64,000 nucleotides of DNA from Elusimicrobia bacterium GWF2_62_30 (lineage in GTDB: Bacteria > Elusimicrobiota > Elusimicrobia > Elusimicrobiales > UBA9959), in the NCBI GenBank assembly GCA_001799995.1, contig MGUK01000094.1, positions 1 to 64,000 on the forward strand. The letters run 5' to 3'. Under the pieces are notes generated by a model that ran no database searches, was not told the origin of the DNA, and saw only the letters and a list, made by a program, of their open reading frames with translations. A program made the translations under genes and the position numbers. Below are positions 32,524-41,741 of this stretch, in pieces. The first letter of the stretch is position 1; each line of letters opens with the position of its first letter.

Positions 32524-35013
32524 ATGAAGACTATAAAACTTGTTCTCTTGGGAGTTATCTTTATGACAGGGACTCTTAACGCGGCGCAGACCGTTACCAT
32601 ACATTACAGCCGCCTGGGCGGCTACGACGGCTGGAAGCTGTGGGTCTGGAACGACTCGGACAAGAAGCCGGGCTTCGACCTGGCGGCGACCGGGAAGGAC
32701 GCTTTTGGCGCCATTTACACGCTGGACCTGCAGGAGGCCAGGCTTTCCGGCAAGCGGACCGGGCTGCTGCCGCGCCGCGGCGAGTGGGCGGAGAAAGATT
32801 CCCCGGACAGGTTTTTGGAAGCGGCCGGCCCCGGCGAGATCTACCTGCTGGAGGGCGACGGCGCGGTCTATACGGCCCCGCCGGAAGTTTCCACGCGCAT
32901 AACGGGGGCGTGGCTGGACGGGGCGGGAACGGTGCGCGCGGGCTTCAACAGGCCCGTGGACGCGGCTTTCCTGGCGGGCCAGGATTTTTACCTGGCATCC
33001 GGCGAGAAGATAACGCAGGCGACGCTGGGGCGCACCGCCAAGGACGCGCCTTACTCGCGCACCGGGCTGCTCTCGTTCAATATCCCCGACGGACGGTTGA
33101 ACAGCGCCGAAGTCAACGCCGGGAAATGGGAGCTGCGCTCGAAAGACCTGCAGCCGACCGTGCTGCAGCTGGGCGACGCGCTGTACTCTAAAGAATTCCG
33201 GACGGCGCTGCCGCTGGGCGCGGTGACCGAGGCGGGCGCCACGGTGGTCCGCGTCTTCGCCCCAAAGGCCACCGCCGCCGAGGCGCTGATCTTCGACGCG
33301 CCCGATGCGAAACCGCAGGCCTACGCGATGACCGGCAAGGGCGCCGGCGTCTGGGAAAAGAATTTTGGCCAGTCCCTGGAAGGTAAATATTACCGCCTGC
33401 GCGTGCGGCAGGGCGGCACGGATTACGAGGGCAACGACCCTTACGCGGCCTGCGTGACCGGCGACAGCGGCCCGGCGCTGATCACGCGCAACGAGACCCC
33501 CGTCGAGCCGGGCCCGGCCTTCGACCTGTCGGAGACGGTGCTTTACGAAGTGCACCTGCGCGACCTGACCATGGACGAGTTCTCCGGCGTGAAATACAAA
33601 GGCAAGTATCTCGGCGCGGCACAGGCCGGCACTACGCACCCCAAGTACCCCGGGCTAAAGACCGGGCTGGACCATATCGCGGAGCTGGGCGTGAACGCGG
33701 TGCATATCCTGCCTTTCCAGGACTTCGAGAACGGCGACAGCACCACGGCGTACAACTGGGGCTATATGCCCGTCAACTTCAATTCGCCGGAGGGCTCGTA
33801 CGCGACCAGCCCGGCGGACGGCTCGCGCGTGGCCGAGGTGAAAGAGATGGTGGACGCCTTCCACCGCAAGGGCCTCAAGGTGATAATGGACGTGGTGTAC
33901 AACCACACGGCTGAGACGCGCAGCGGGGTGTATAACTTCAACGCGATGGCGATGGACTACTACTACCGCGTGAACCCCGACGGCACCTACTCCAACGGCT
34001 CCGGCTGCGGCAACGAGTTCAACACCGAGGCGCCCATGGCGCGCCGCTTTATGATAGACAGCCTGCTGTACTGGGTGCGGGAATACAAGGTGGACGGGTT
34101 CCGCTTCGACCTGATGGGGCTGATAGACCTGGGCGCCGTGGACGCGCTGGTCAAGGCGTTGAGGGCCGAAAAGCCCGATATCATCATTTACGGCGAGCCC
34201 TGGACCGCCGGCACCACGCCCACGCGGGGCGTCAGCAAGGGGGCGCAGCGCTCGAAGGGGTACTCGGTGTTCAACGACGGGCTGCGCGACGCGCTGAAGG
34301 GCAGCGTGTTCCATATAGAGGACCTGGGCTACGTGCAGGCGGCAAAGAACCGCGAGGCGGTGATGCGCGGCATACGCGGCGCGGTGGACGAGTTCACGGA
34401 CGGGCCGCTGGAGACGCTGAACTACGTGTCGTGCCACGACAACAACACCCTCTGGGACAGGATCGACCTGTCGGTGAAGGACGAAAGCTACACCAACAAG
34501 GTGAAGATGGACAAGCTGGCCAACGCCGTGGTGTTCACCGCGCAGGGGATCCCTTTCCTGCACGCCGGCGAGGAGTTCCTGCGCACGAAGGGGGGCGAGG
34601 AGAATTCCTACAACCTGCCCGACTCGGTGAACAGGCTGGACTGGACGCGCAAGAAGGACAACTTCGAAGTCTTCGAGTTTTACCGGGACCTGATAGCCCT
34701 GCGCAAGGCGCACCCGGCTTTCCGCATGAAGACGGCGGCGGCGGTGCGGGAGAACCTGAAGTTCTACGACGAGCTGGGCGTTAAGATAGAGCCGCCGGCG
34801 ATAGGTTACGTGCTTTACGGCGACAAGGCGGGGGACAGCTGGAGCCGGATAGCGGTGCTGATAAACCCGCTTAAAAAGTCCGCCAAGCTGGCGCTGCCCG
34901 AGGGCAAGTGGCAGGTGGTGTTCGACGGCAAGGGCCTGCGCCGGGAACCGGGCCGCAGAACCTCCGGCACCGTCTCCGTCCCCGGCCTGACCCTGCTGGT
35001 GCTTACGAAGTAA
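32524..35013 (+). CDS. Type I pullulanase (GH13), exported
   Basis: 829 aa. A signal peptide (KLVLLGVIFMTGTLNAA) precedes a CBM41-like domain (VTIHYSRLGGYDGWKLWVWN) and a CBM48-like segment (TVVRVFAPKATAAEALIF). The GH13 barrel has VIMDVVYNHTA, the nucleophile in VDGFRFDLMG (near residue 526), the acid Glu in IIYGEPWTAG and the SCHDNNTLWDR site. The type I hallmark YNWGYDP reads YNWGYMP, a single change. It hydrolyses alpha-1,6 bonds in pullulan, glycogen or starch fragments. The export signal indicates action in the periplasm or outside. Confidence 0.92.
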   Translation: MKTIKLVLLGVIFMTGTLNAAQTVTIHYSRLGGYDGWKLWVWNDSDKKPGFDLAATGKDAFGAIYTLDLQEARLSGKRTGLLPRRGEWAEKDSPDRFLEAAGPGEIYLLEGDGAVYTAPPEVSTRITGAWLDGAGTVRAGFNRPVDAAFLAGQDFYLASGEKITQATLGRTAKDAPYSRTGLLSFNIPDGRLNSAEVNAGKWELRSKDLQPTVLQLGDALYSKEFRTALPLGAVTEAGATVVRVFAPKATAAEALIFDAPDAKPQAYAMTGKGAGVWEKNFGQSLEGKYYRLRVRQGGTDYEGNDPYAACVTGDSGPALITRNETPVEPGPAFDLSETVLYEVHLRDLTMDEFSGVKYKGKYLGAAQAGTTHPKYPGLKTGLDHIAELGVNAVHILPFQDFENGDSTTAYNWGYMPVNFNSPEGSYATSPADGSRVAEVKEMVDAFHRKGLKVIMDVVYNHTAETRSGVYNFNAMAMDYYYRVNPDGTYSNGSGCGNEFNTEAPMARRFMIDSLLYWVREYKVDGFRFDLMGLIDLGAVDALVKALRAEKPDIIIYGEPWTAGTTPTRGVSKGAQRSKGYSVFNDGLRDALKGSVFHIEDLGYVQAAKNREAVMRGIRGAVDEFTDGPLETLNYVSCHDNNTLWDRIDLSVKDESYTNKVKMDKLANAVVFTAQGIPFLHAGEEFLRTKGGEENSYNLPDSVNRLDWTRKKDNFEVFEFYRDLIALRKAHPAFRMKTAAAVRENLKFYDELGVKIEPPAIGYVLYGDKAGDSWSRIAVLINPLKKSAKLALPEGKWQVVFDGKGLRREPGRRTSGTVSVPGLTLLVLTK

Positions 35014-35033
35014 GTGCCGGAGACTCCACCGTG

Positions 35034-35186
35034 GGTGGCTGACGCGGGGACCGGAACGCAAACCGCGCTCGGCACACCGTGCCTCGCTCATCCTCCGGAC
35101 AAGAAAGTGTCGCTTCGCTCCACGCGGCGCTATGCAAGCCTCGGCCTACGGAAGGGTTTGCTAACCCGGTCCCCGTGTCAGCCACC
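35034..35186. repeat. Structured inverted repeat element, copy 1 (153 bp)
   Basis: The arms GGTGGCTGACGCGGGGACCG and their complement at 35166-35186 pair over 21 bp (one G-T). Inside are a second pairing GCAAACC/GGTTTGC and the small hairpin GGCAC-ACC-GTGCC. A conserved CGCTCATCC lies in the loop region. The reverse complement of 35281-35418 has the same order of parts. Together the two copies, with a terminator between them, fill the 414-bp gap after the pullulanase gene. Confidence 0.78.
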
Positions 35187-35212
35187 TGAGTCTCTCTTAA
35201 GGCAAAATAGCG

Positions 35213-35246
35213 AAAGCCCCAGCGTTAAGCGCTGGGGCTTTTTTTA
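35213..35246 (+). terminator. Rho-independent terminator downstream of the pullulanase gene
   Basis: AAAGCCCCAGCG, loop TTAAG, CGCTGGGGCTTT, then further T. It lies between the two structured repeat copies, about 200 bp after the stop codon. Confidence 0.85.
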
Positions 35247-35280
35247 TTGATTCCGGGATTCCTTCCAGACTTATACGGCC

Positions 35281-35418
35281 AGCGGGCGGCGCGGGGACCG
35301 GAAAAGCAAAACCTTCCGACGACCGAGCCTTGCGTAAGCGGCGAGGGAGGAGGATGAGCGACGGGCACGGTGTGCCCTAGCGCGTTTTGCGTTCCGGTCC
35401 CCGTGGCGCCCGCCCGCT
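35281..35418. repeat. Structured inverted repeat element, copy 2 (138 bp, opposite orientation)
   Basis: Read on the minus strand it matches copy 1: outer arms around GGGGACCGGAA, then GCAAAAC pairing with GTTTTGC, the hairpin GGGCAC-ACC-GTGCCC and CGCTCATCC. Relative to copy 1 a C-G pair in the inner stem has become A-T, and the small hairpin gained a G-C pair. Such compensatory change points to selection on structure. Confidence 0.78.
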
Positions 35419-35427
35419 CCGAGCTCC

Positions 35428-36066
35428 TCAATATCCCAATTCTTCGTTTACGAGCACCACTTCTACGTCGGTGGAATGGGGCTTTTTGTAGAGCACGACC
35501 AGCGCGTTGCAGATGCGGTTGGGCGAAGAACAGTCCATGCACTTGCCGGTCTTCACGCAGGGGTTGTCCTTGTTGAGGCGGATGTTGTTGGCCAGCGCCG
35601 AAACGTTCTTCATGCGCCAGAGGGCCTGGTCCATGTCGCCCACCAGCTTGTTGACGCCCGCCACCAGGAAGACCTTGCCAGGGCCGTAAATGCAGGCCGC
35701 CACGCGGTTGCCGTTGCCGTCGAGCAGCACCAGCTCGCCCTTCATGGTAATAGCCTGCGGCGAGGCGAAGTAGAAATCCGCCGCCTGGGCCTTCAGCCAG
35801 GTCTTGATCTTGGTGTCGCGGTCCATGCCCGGGGTGTGGGTGATCACTTCGCCGCCGGCGGCTTTTATCCCGTCGGCCAGTTTCAGTTCGGCCAGGGTCA
35901 TGCTGCCGCCGAAGCCCGCTTTTTTACCGGGTCCCACCAGTTTCTGCAGGTAAGCCGCCGCGGCGGCGGAGCTGGCGTGAACGGAACACGAAAAGTTGTT
36001 CTTTTTCAGTTCCGCGGCGGCCGCTTCCAGTCTCTTCTGTCCTGTCTGCTTAAGGTTCTCATCCAT
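35428..36066 (-). CDS. LUD-domain protein (lactate-utilisation family)
   Basis: 212 aa. The LUD/DUF162 signature is present: AGFGGSMTLAELKLADGIKA, YFASPQAITMKGELVLLDGN and GPGKVFLVAGVNKLV. A Cys-rich end (NPCVKTGKCMDCSSPNRICN) is typical of the stand-alone form and could bind a metal or Fe-S cluster. The family is linked to lactate oxidation (LutC), but single-gene members have unknown roles; no lutA or lutB lies in the window. A TAGAAT box 6 bp before the ATG suggests a leaderless message. Confidence 0.85.
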   Translation of the reverse strand: MDENLKQTGQKRLEAAAAELKKNNFSCSVHASSAAAAAYLQKLVGPGKKAGFGGSMTLAELKLADGIKAAGGEVITHTPGMDRDTKIKTWLKAQAADFYFASPQAITMKGELVLLDGNGNRVAACIYGPGKVFLVAGVNKLVGDMDQALWRMKNVSALANNIRLNKDNPCVKTGKCMDCSSPNRICNALVVLYKKPHSTDVEVVLVNEELGY

Positions 36067-36181
36067 ATCCTGATTCTACAATATCCGGCGGCCTGTAATT
36101 GGAGTAAATGTATCCAATGTAACAGCGCGGGCCCGTCCGAGGTGAAACCCCGCTTTATAAGCGCGCTGTATCAAAGATAAC

Positions 36182-36211
36182 TTGGCGAATAAGCCGGAAA
36201 TCTCTTATACT
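36182..36211 (+). promoter_or_regulatory. Promoter of the surface-protein cluster
   Basis: TTGGCG (36182-36187), 18-bp spacer, TATACT (36206-36211). A second AT-rich box, TATAAA, follows at 36212. ATG 36227 lies 15 bp after the -10 box and no Shine-Dalgarno is seen. Confidence 0.55.
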
Positions 36212-36226
36212 TATAAAGTAATATCA

Positions 36227-39200
36227 ATGCTAAAAGCCATAATTGCGGTCTGGGTATCTTTTTCCTGTCTTGAGGGGGTATGGGCGGCTCCTCCCCAGGT
36301 AGTTAATTTTACCGCTATAACGAGCGTTACCGCGTCGATAGAATGGGGTATTTCGGGTTCGGCCGTGCCTGATATGCGCATTTCCACCAGCTCTGATTTT
36401 TCCACCTATCTCGGCGGCCTTGGCAGCCTGGGCCAGGGCGCCACCACGTATTACGGGCTGCTGTCCAACGTTACCTATTATTTCGAGGTGAAACATTCCA
36501 CCGATTCCGTGTACTCCGCGGCCGTTTCCTCCGCCACGGACCCCGCCGTACCCGAAGACGGGGGCCTGGGAGTGACGGGGGAGGATGCCTTTTACCTGAG
36601 CTGGACGGAGCAGACCAACTTCCCCGGCACGCGCTACCTGGCCGAGGCGGGCGCGGACGAAGGTTTCATCGCCATTATCTCTTCTGAAACTGACGGCACC
36701 GGGGCGGAGATCGGCGGCTTGAATCCCGACACCACCTATTATGCCAGGGTGACGGCCCTTGGCGTGGCCGGCAAGAACAGCGACCCGCGGTATATCGGCA
36801 ACGCCGTGACGCTGGCTTATCCGCCTTCTTCGGCGGTTTATGCGCTGGTCTCGTCCACGGGGCTTTCGGTATTCTGGAGCCGCAACGGCAACCCGGACTG
36901 GACGAAATTCTACCTGGAAGCCTCCAGCGATACTTTTGCCACGGTCAGCTTTTCTTCTATGGTCTACGCGGACTATTACGAGGCCGCCGGCCTCCTGCCG
37001 AATACCGGCTACCAGTTCAAGGCCAGGGCCGTGAACGGGAACTCGGTCAATTCGGTTTATTACAACTTCCCGTCCACCGTCACCGCGGCCGCGCTGCCGG
37101 CGGGGCCCGTTACCCTCACTCCCGGCGACAATTCCGTGAACGTGCTGTGGGACGGGAACAATAACCCGCTGGATACGGAATATTTAATACGCGCCAGCAC
37201 CGCGGCTGATTTCTCCGGTAATATTTCCAACGCCGGGTGGGCGGCGCTGCCTGTGCGCGACTTCACGGGGCTTAACGCCGGCCTGACCTATTTCTTCCAG
37301 GCGAAGGCGCGCAACCGCGAGGGGCGGGAAACCGCCTATTACGCCCTGGGCAGCGCCCTGGTTAATTCCGGCACGGATATAATGCCGCCAGTTGTGGACG
37401 ACGCGCAGGACGGCGACGATACCTGGCGCGGCTCCCCGAACGGCCTGTACCGGGTGCATTTCAGCGACCTGGGCTCGCGGCTGGCCCGCTTCCAGGTAAG
37501 CGTGGATACCGGCATCGGCTTTACCCCTACCGTCATCTCCACCTGGACCAACGTGATGACGAACATGAACCTGGAAGAGTACAACACCGACTGGGAGCTG
37601 CCGACCGCGGTGTTCGAGGCTATCCCCCAGGGCGTTACCAGCTATGTTTCGGTGAGGGTTTACGACAGCTCGGGCAACGTTACCGTGGCGCCGGATGTTT
37701 TCTACGTGCTGCGCGATACCACTACGCCCGACATAACCGGCAGCGTGACGTCGCCTGCGGCCTGGCTGGGGGCCGATCCGGGGACTTTCTCCGGGCTGAC
37801 TTTCTCCGACGGGCTTTCCAGCCTGGCGCAGGTGCTCTACAGCGCCAGCAACCAGGCTGGCATGGGCAATGCCAACGTGCTGGGCTGGACCCCCATAGCC
37901 ACGTTCGCTTCTTCGCCGACCTATTCAGAAGCCTGGGGCGTGAATTTTGCGGCGCTGGAAGACGGGGCCAGCAATTATATAAGCGTGCGCGCCGTGGACC
38001 GGGCCGGCAATCCCTACACGCGCAAGGACGTGCTGCGGCTGCTGAAGAACACCGTGGGGCCGAACGTGACGATAACCAGCCCCGCGGGGCTGTATGTCTC
38101 CACCATCACCGCCCTGGAAGGTACGGCCCTGCCGATGAACGACCAGTCCCCGCCGGCTTACGCGGAGATCTCGCTGCAGGACCTTACCGACCCGGCGTCC
38201 AACTATTACAACGGCGTCTCTTTCGGCTCCGCCTCGGAAGCCTGGCTGCGCGCGCAGGGCCAGACCTCCTGGAGCTTCGACGTGTCCACCATCGCTTTTG
38301 CACCCGCCTCGCAATACCGGGTGAGCGCCCGCGCCTGGGACGGCAGCGGCCGGGTCACCCGTACGCCTTTCCCCGGGGTCAGCTTCCGCTTCTCGCAGTC
38401 CGTGCCGACCATCGCCATGTCCACGCCCGTGGCGGGCTCTACCGTTTCGGCTTTTGCGGAGATCTCCGGCACCGCGGCGGACGGCGGGGGCGCGGGCCTT
38501 TCGGAGATAGAGGTGTTCATTAAACGTATTTCGGATTCGAAATGGTGGAACCCCGTGACGGGCGCGTGGGGGGAAACGCTGGTGGCCAGCGCCACGGCGG
38601 CTTCCGTGTCGTGGACCTTCGCGCCCGGGGCCCTGATGCGCGGCGCGCTGGCGCACGGGCAGGATTATTTCGTGACGGCGCGCGTCCGGGACGCCGCGGC
38701 GCCGGCCAACTATTCCGCTTTCGCCGTGCCGGGCGCCACGTTCACCTGCGTGGACACCTATGCCCCGCAGGCGGTTACGCAGTTCACGGCTTCGACGGGC
38801 ACGCTGCCGGGCCGCATAAATATTTCCTGGACTTTCGCGGGTGACGACGGGCTGGGCCTGCCCATACCGTTCGGGGATTTTGTGGCGCAGTATTCCACTA
38901 ACCCCGCGGCGGTGTTCAGCACGGGCGCGGCGCAGGTGCTTATCTCCACCGGGCTGGTGACGGCGGGCAGCGCGCAGTATTACACCGTGACGGGCCTGAA
39001 CCCCGGCGTCACCTATTACCTGACCCTCTGGACCAAGGACGACGCCGGGCTCTGGTCGGGGCCCTCGCCGCTGCGCTATACCATAGCGGGGGAAAGCCTT
39101 AACGACCAGATCTCCGGCACGGTGAAGACCCCGTCGGGCGCCGGAGTTACCGCCGTGCTGGTGGAGGCGTTCGACGGCGACGGCCTGCTTACTTCCGAAG

Positions 39201-39925
39201 CTTATACGCAAGACGACGGGCAGGGGTCGTTCACGCTGCTGTACCTGCTGGACGGTTTTTACCGCGTGCAGGCCACCAGCGTGGAAGGCGGGTTCTCCAG
39301 TTCCATAGCCAAGGACCTGATCCCCATGGGCTACGCGGACACGGATTTCGTTCTTTCCACCGATTACGCACTGGCCTCGGTTTCGGGCACCATCCCGGCG
39401 GCGACGGTGGCCGGGTTAAGGCCGGCCTCGGTCACGGGCGGGGAAGTGCAGCTCTGGCGCGGCGGCAGGAAGCTGGCCGCGGCGCGCGCGGACGCCGCGG
39501 GCCGGTTCTCCATCGGCAACCTCATCCCCGGCGGTTATACGCTGAAAGTGAAGGACGGGGCGGGGACCTGGCGCAGCTTCGAGATAAGCCTGGCGGAAGG
39601 CCAGGCGCTGGAAGTGACCCCGCTGGGCACGCTGCTGCGCAAGGACGCGGTCTACGTTTATCCGAACCCGGCGGGCAGCTACGCCGTCTTCCATGTGGAG
39701 ACCGGCATCTACCCGGCGCGCGCTGAGCTCTCCGTGTTCTCCGTAGACGGCACCCTGGTAAGGCATGCCGACGAAGCCGTGCCGCTCTCCAAGGTTTACG
39801 AGTACCGGTGGGAGTTCTCCGGCAGCCGGCCTGCCAGCGGGGTGTACTTCTACTCGGTGCGGGTAAAGAACGGGCTTACCGGCGAGGTGGAGACCACCAC
39901 TAAAAAATTTGCGGTGATACGGTAA
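36227..39925 (+). CDS. Large exported fibronectin/Ig-type protein with T9SS-like C-terminal domain, copy A
   Basis: About 1232 aa from ATG 36227; the signal peptide is KAIIAVWVSFSCLEGVWAA. The first ~380 residues are FN3-like repeats (TASIEWGISGSAVPDMRIST, and repeated NTxYxFxxKA ends). Ig-like domains follow, with WWNPVTGAWGE and YSAFAVPGATFTCVD, then carboxypeptidase-regulatory-like domains (ISGTVKTPSGAGVTAVLVEA). The C-terminal ~85 residues, YVYPNPAGSYAVFHVETG to KKFAVIR, resemble FlgD-like/T9SS type A sorting domains. It is paralogous to the protein at 54417 over its C-terminal half. Likely secreted and surface-bound; the secretion route is inferred from the PorV-like gene at 42569. Confidence 0.8.
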   Translation: MLKAIIAVWVSFSCLEGVWAAPPQVVNFTAITSVTASIEWGISGSAVPDMRISTSSDFSTYLGGLGSLGQGATTYYGLLSNVTYYFEVKHSTDSVYSAAVSSATDPAVPEDGGLGVTGEDAFYLSWTEQTNFPGTRYLAEAGADEGFIAIISSETDGTGAEIGGLNPDTTYYARVTALGVAGKNSDPRYIGNAVTLAYPPSSAVYALVSSTGLSVFWSRNGNPDWTKFYLEASSDTFATVSFSSMVYADYYEAAGLLPNTGYQFKARAVNGNSVNSVYYNFPSTVTAAALPAGPVTLTPGDNSVNVLWDGNNNPLDTEYLIRASTAADFSGNISNAGWAALPVRDFTGLNAGLTYFFQAKARNREGRETAYYALGSALVNSGTDIMPPVVDDAQDGDDTWRGSPNGLYRVHFSDLGSRLARFQVSVDTGIGFTPTVISTWTNVMTNMNLEEYNTDWELPTAVFEAIPQGVTSYVSVRVYDSSGNVTVAPDVFYVLRDTTTPDITGSVTSPAAWLGADPGTFSGLTFSDGLSSLAQVLYSASNQAGMGNANVLGWTPIATFASSPTYSEAWGVNFAALEDGASNYISVRAVDRAGNPYTRKDVLRLLKNTVGPNVTITSPAGLYVSTITALEGTALPMNDQSPPAYAEISLQDLTDPASNYYNGVSFGSASEAWLRAQGQTSWSFDVSTIAFAPASQYRVSARAWDGSGRVTRTPFPGVSFRFSQSVPTIAMSTPVAGSTVSAFAEISGTAADGGGAGLSEIEVFIKRISDSKWWNPVTGAWGETLVASATAASVSWTFAPGALMRGALAHGQDYFVTARVRDAAAPANYSAFAVPGATFTCVDTYAPQAVTQFTASTGTLPGRINISWTFAGDDGLGLPIPFGDFVAQYSTNPAAVFSTGAAQVLISTGLVTAGSAQYYTVTGLNPGVTYYLTLWTKDDAGLWSGPSPLRYTIAGESLNDQISGTVKTPSGAGVTAVLVEAFDGDGLLTSEAYTQDDGQGSFTLLYLLDGFYRVQATSVEGGFSSSIAKDLIPMGYADTDFVLSTDYALASVSGTIPAATVAGLRPASVTGGEVQLWRGGRKLAAARADAAGRFSIGNLIPGGYTLKVKDGAGTWRSFEISLAEGQALEVTPLGTLLRKDAVYVYPNPAGSYAVFHVETGIYPARAELSVFSVDGTLVRHADEAVPLSKVYEYRWEFSGSRPASGVYFYSVRVKNGLTGEVETTTKKFAVIR

Positions 39926-39938
39926 GGGAGCCAAACAG

Positions 39939-41693
39939 ATGAGAAATATTTTTGCGGGCTTTATTCTTGCGGCGGGGCTGGCGGCCCCGGCGGGCGCGGC
40001 CACGCTTACGGCGGTGAGCGCCACCGTTAACGACGTGTCCGGCGCCATACGCGCCACTTTTTCCTCCGGCGAGAGCATTACGCTGCGCCAGGCGGTGACA
40101 GTAACCGGTACCGGGGTGGGGCAGGTCACCTTCAGGTTCGTCATAAAGAGCCCTGCCGGCGCGGCGGTATTCACCCACAACGGCAACGCGGCGCCCAGCA
40201 CCCCCGGCGGCGCGCAGAGCCAGCTGGCCGGCATCCCGATCTCGGCCTTTTACAGCGTGCCGGGCCCGTACACTTATGTGCCTGAAGCGGCGCTCGACGG
40301 CACTACCATTTACCCCGCGCCTGTTACGTTCACCATCTCTTCGCCCAACATCACGCTGGTGTACCCGCCCAACGGCGCGCGCAACCTTTCCGACAGCCCG
40401 CTCACTTTCCGCTGGGCGGCCAGCGGCGCCACGCGCTACCGCGTGACGGTCTCGGACAATGCCGCGCTTTACAACCCGGCGCATGCCGGCGTTAATTCGG
40501 GCGAGAGCCTGTACGTTTACCCGGCTAATCCCTCCCAGGAGCGCGAGCAGCTGGTGGCGGAGCAGGTGTACTACTGGAAAGTGGAAGGCCTCGACGCCGC
40601 CAACAACGTTATCTCGCAGAGCAATATCTACAATTTCTCGCTGAAGGCGCAGGCCTCCTCCCAGTCGCGCAACCTGTCCATAGCGTCGCTGGCGCTGTCG
40701 GCGGCGGTGGCGGACTATTCCGCGCCCATGACCTTCAAAGCGGTGCTTTATAACAACGGCTCTTCGGCGGAGTCCAACGTGTCCGTGCGCCTGACGCTGG
40801 GCGGGCAGGCCGCCTCCGACTCTCCCAAGCCGGTGGCCTCCATAAGCGCCGGGGAGTCCCAGACCATCAACTTTACGGCTTTCATGCCAGTGGACCAGGA
40901 ACAGAGCCTGGCCGTGGCCTGCGTGGACCTTTTCGACGATAATGTCCCCGACAACTGCAAGACCACCCTGATCTCGAAGAATACCGGCGTTCCCGCGACG
41001 TCCGGCGGCGGGACCGCGGCCGGGCTTTCCTACGAGGAGATGTTCAGGGCCATACTGGCGCGGCTCGGCCCGGACGCGGCCAACGCGCTGGAAGGCTACA
41101 CTTTTGAATCGCTCAACTGCGCCAACTGCTCCCAGGGCGAACTGGCCGCCATCATAGCGGCCCTTATCAGCGGCGACGCCCAGCTGATCAGCGCCGCGGT
41201 GACGGATACGGGCGGGGGGGCGGCCGCCGCCGCGCAGGCTTCGGCTTCCGCCTCCACCGACGCGGGCGCCGACGACACTTCCGGCGAGGCGCCCATGTCG
41301 GAGGAATCGCTGGAGCTTACCGACCTGAAGAAGGCCAACCAGGAAGAATGGACGGGCTATACCGAGGCGCTGAAGACGCAGGAGCCCGCGGTGTACGTGC
41401 TGAAGAACCGCAAGGAATGGAAGCGGACCTGGAAGATGATCTCGGCGGAAGAAGAGCCCGACGTGGATTTTGACGCGAAGATGGTGGTGGGGATAATTTC
41501 CGGCGCCGGGGACAGGGCGGAGACCGTGCGCCTGCTGGGCAAGCGCAAGACCGACGAGGGCATAGCCTTCGACTATTACATCATAGAAGCGCCTGCCGGA
41601 GAGACGCCGCAGTTCTCGGCGTACGTGTTCAAGCTTTACGACAAGGACGAAGGCAAGGCCGGCTTCAAGCGGCTGGACGTAGGCAAGAAATAG
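39939..41693 (+). CDS. Exported CARDB-like/PrcB-like multidomain protein
   Basis: 584 aa with signal peptide (IFAGFILAAGLAAPAGA). Order of parts: an N-terminal beta domain; an Ig-like segment (PNGARNLSDSPLTFRW); a CARDB-like domain at ~240-340 (LSLAAAVADYSAP-type pattern, YNNGSSAESNVSVRLTLGG); a Gly/Ala-rich linker with CANCSQGELAA; and a PrcB-like C-terminal domain (~470-584: NRKEWKRTWKMISAEEEPDV, then DFDAKMVVGIISGAG). PrcB-type domains are known from protease-complex accessory proteins of oral spirochaetes. It starts 13 bp after copy A and is probably co-transcribed. Role unknown; binding or scaffolding is likely. Confidence 0.68.
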   Translation: MRNIFAGFILAAGLAAPAGAATLTAVSATVNDVSGAIRATFSSGESITLRQAVTVTGTGVGQVTFRFVIKSPAGAAVFTHNGNAAPSTPGGAQSQLAGIPISAFYSVPGPYTYVPEAALDGTTIYPAPVTFTISSPNITLVYPPNGARNLSDSPLTFRWAASGATRYRVTVSDNAALYNPAHAGVNSGESLYVYPANPSQEREQLVAEQVYYWKVEGLDAANNVISQSNIYNFSLKAQASSQSRNLSIASLALSAAVADYSAPMTFKAVLYNNGSSAESNVSVRLTLGGQAASDSPKPVASISAGESQTINFTAFMPVDQEQSLAVACVDLFDDNVPDNCKTTLISKNTGVPATSGGGTAAGLSYEEMFRAILARLGPDAANALEGYTFESLNCANCSQGELAAIIAALISGDAQLISAAVTDTGGGAAAAAQASASASTDAGADDTSGEAPMSEESLELTDLKKANQEEWTGYTEALKTQEPAVYVLKNRKEWKRTWKMISAEEEPDVDFDAKMVVGIISGAGDRAETVRLLGKRKTDEGIAFDYYIIEAPAGETPQFSAYVFKLYDKDEGKAGFKRLDVGKK

Positions 41694-41741
41694 CGGAGCG
41701 CGGGCAGGCTGGTAACTCAGGGATGAAATGGAGGAGCGTTT

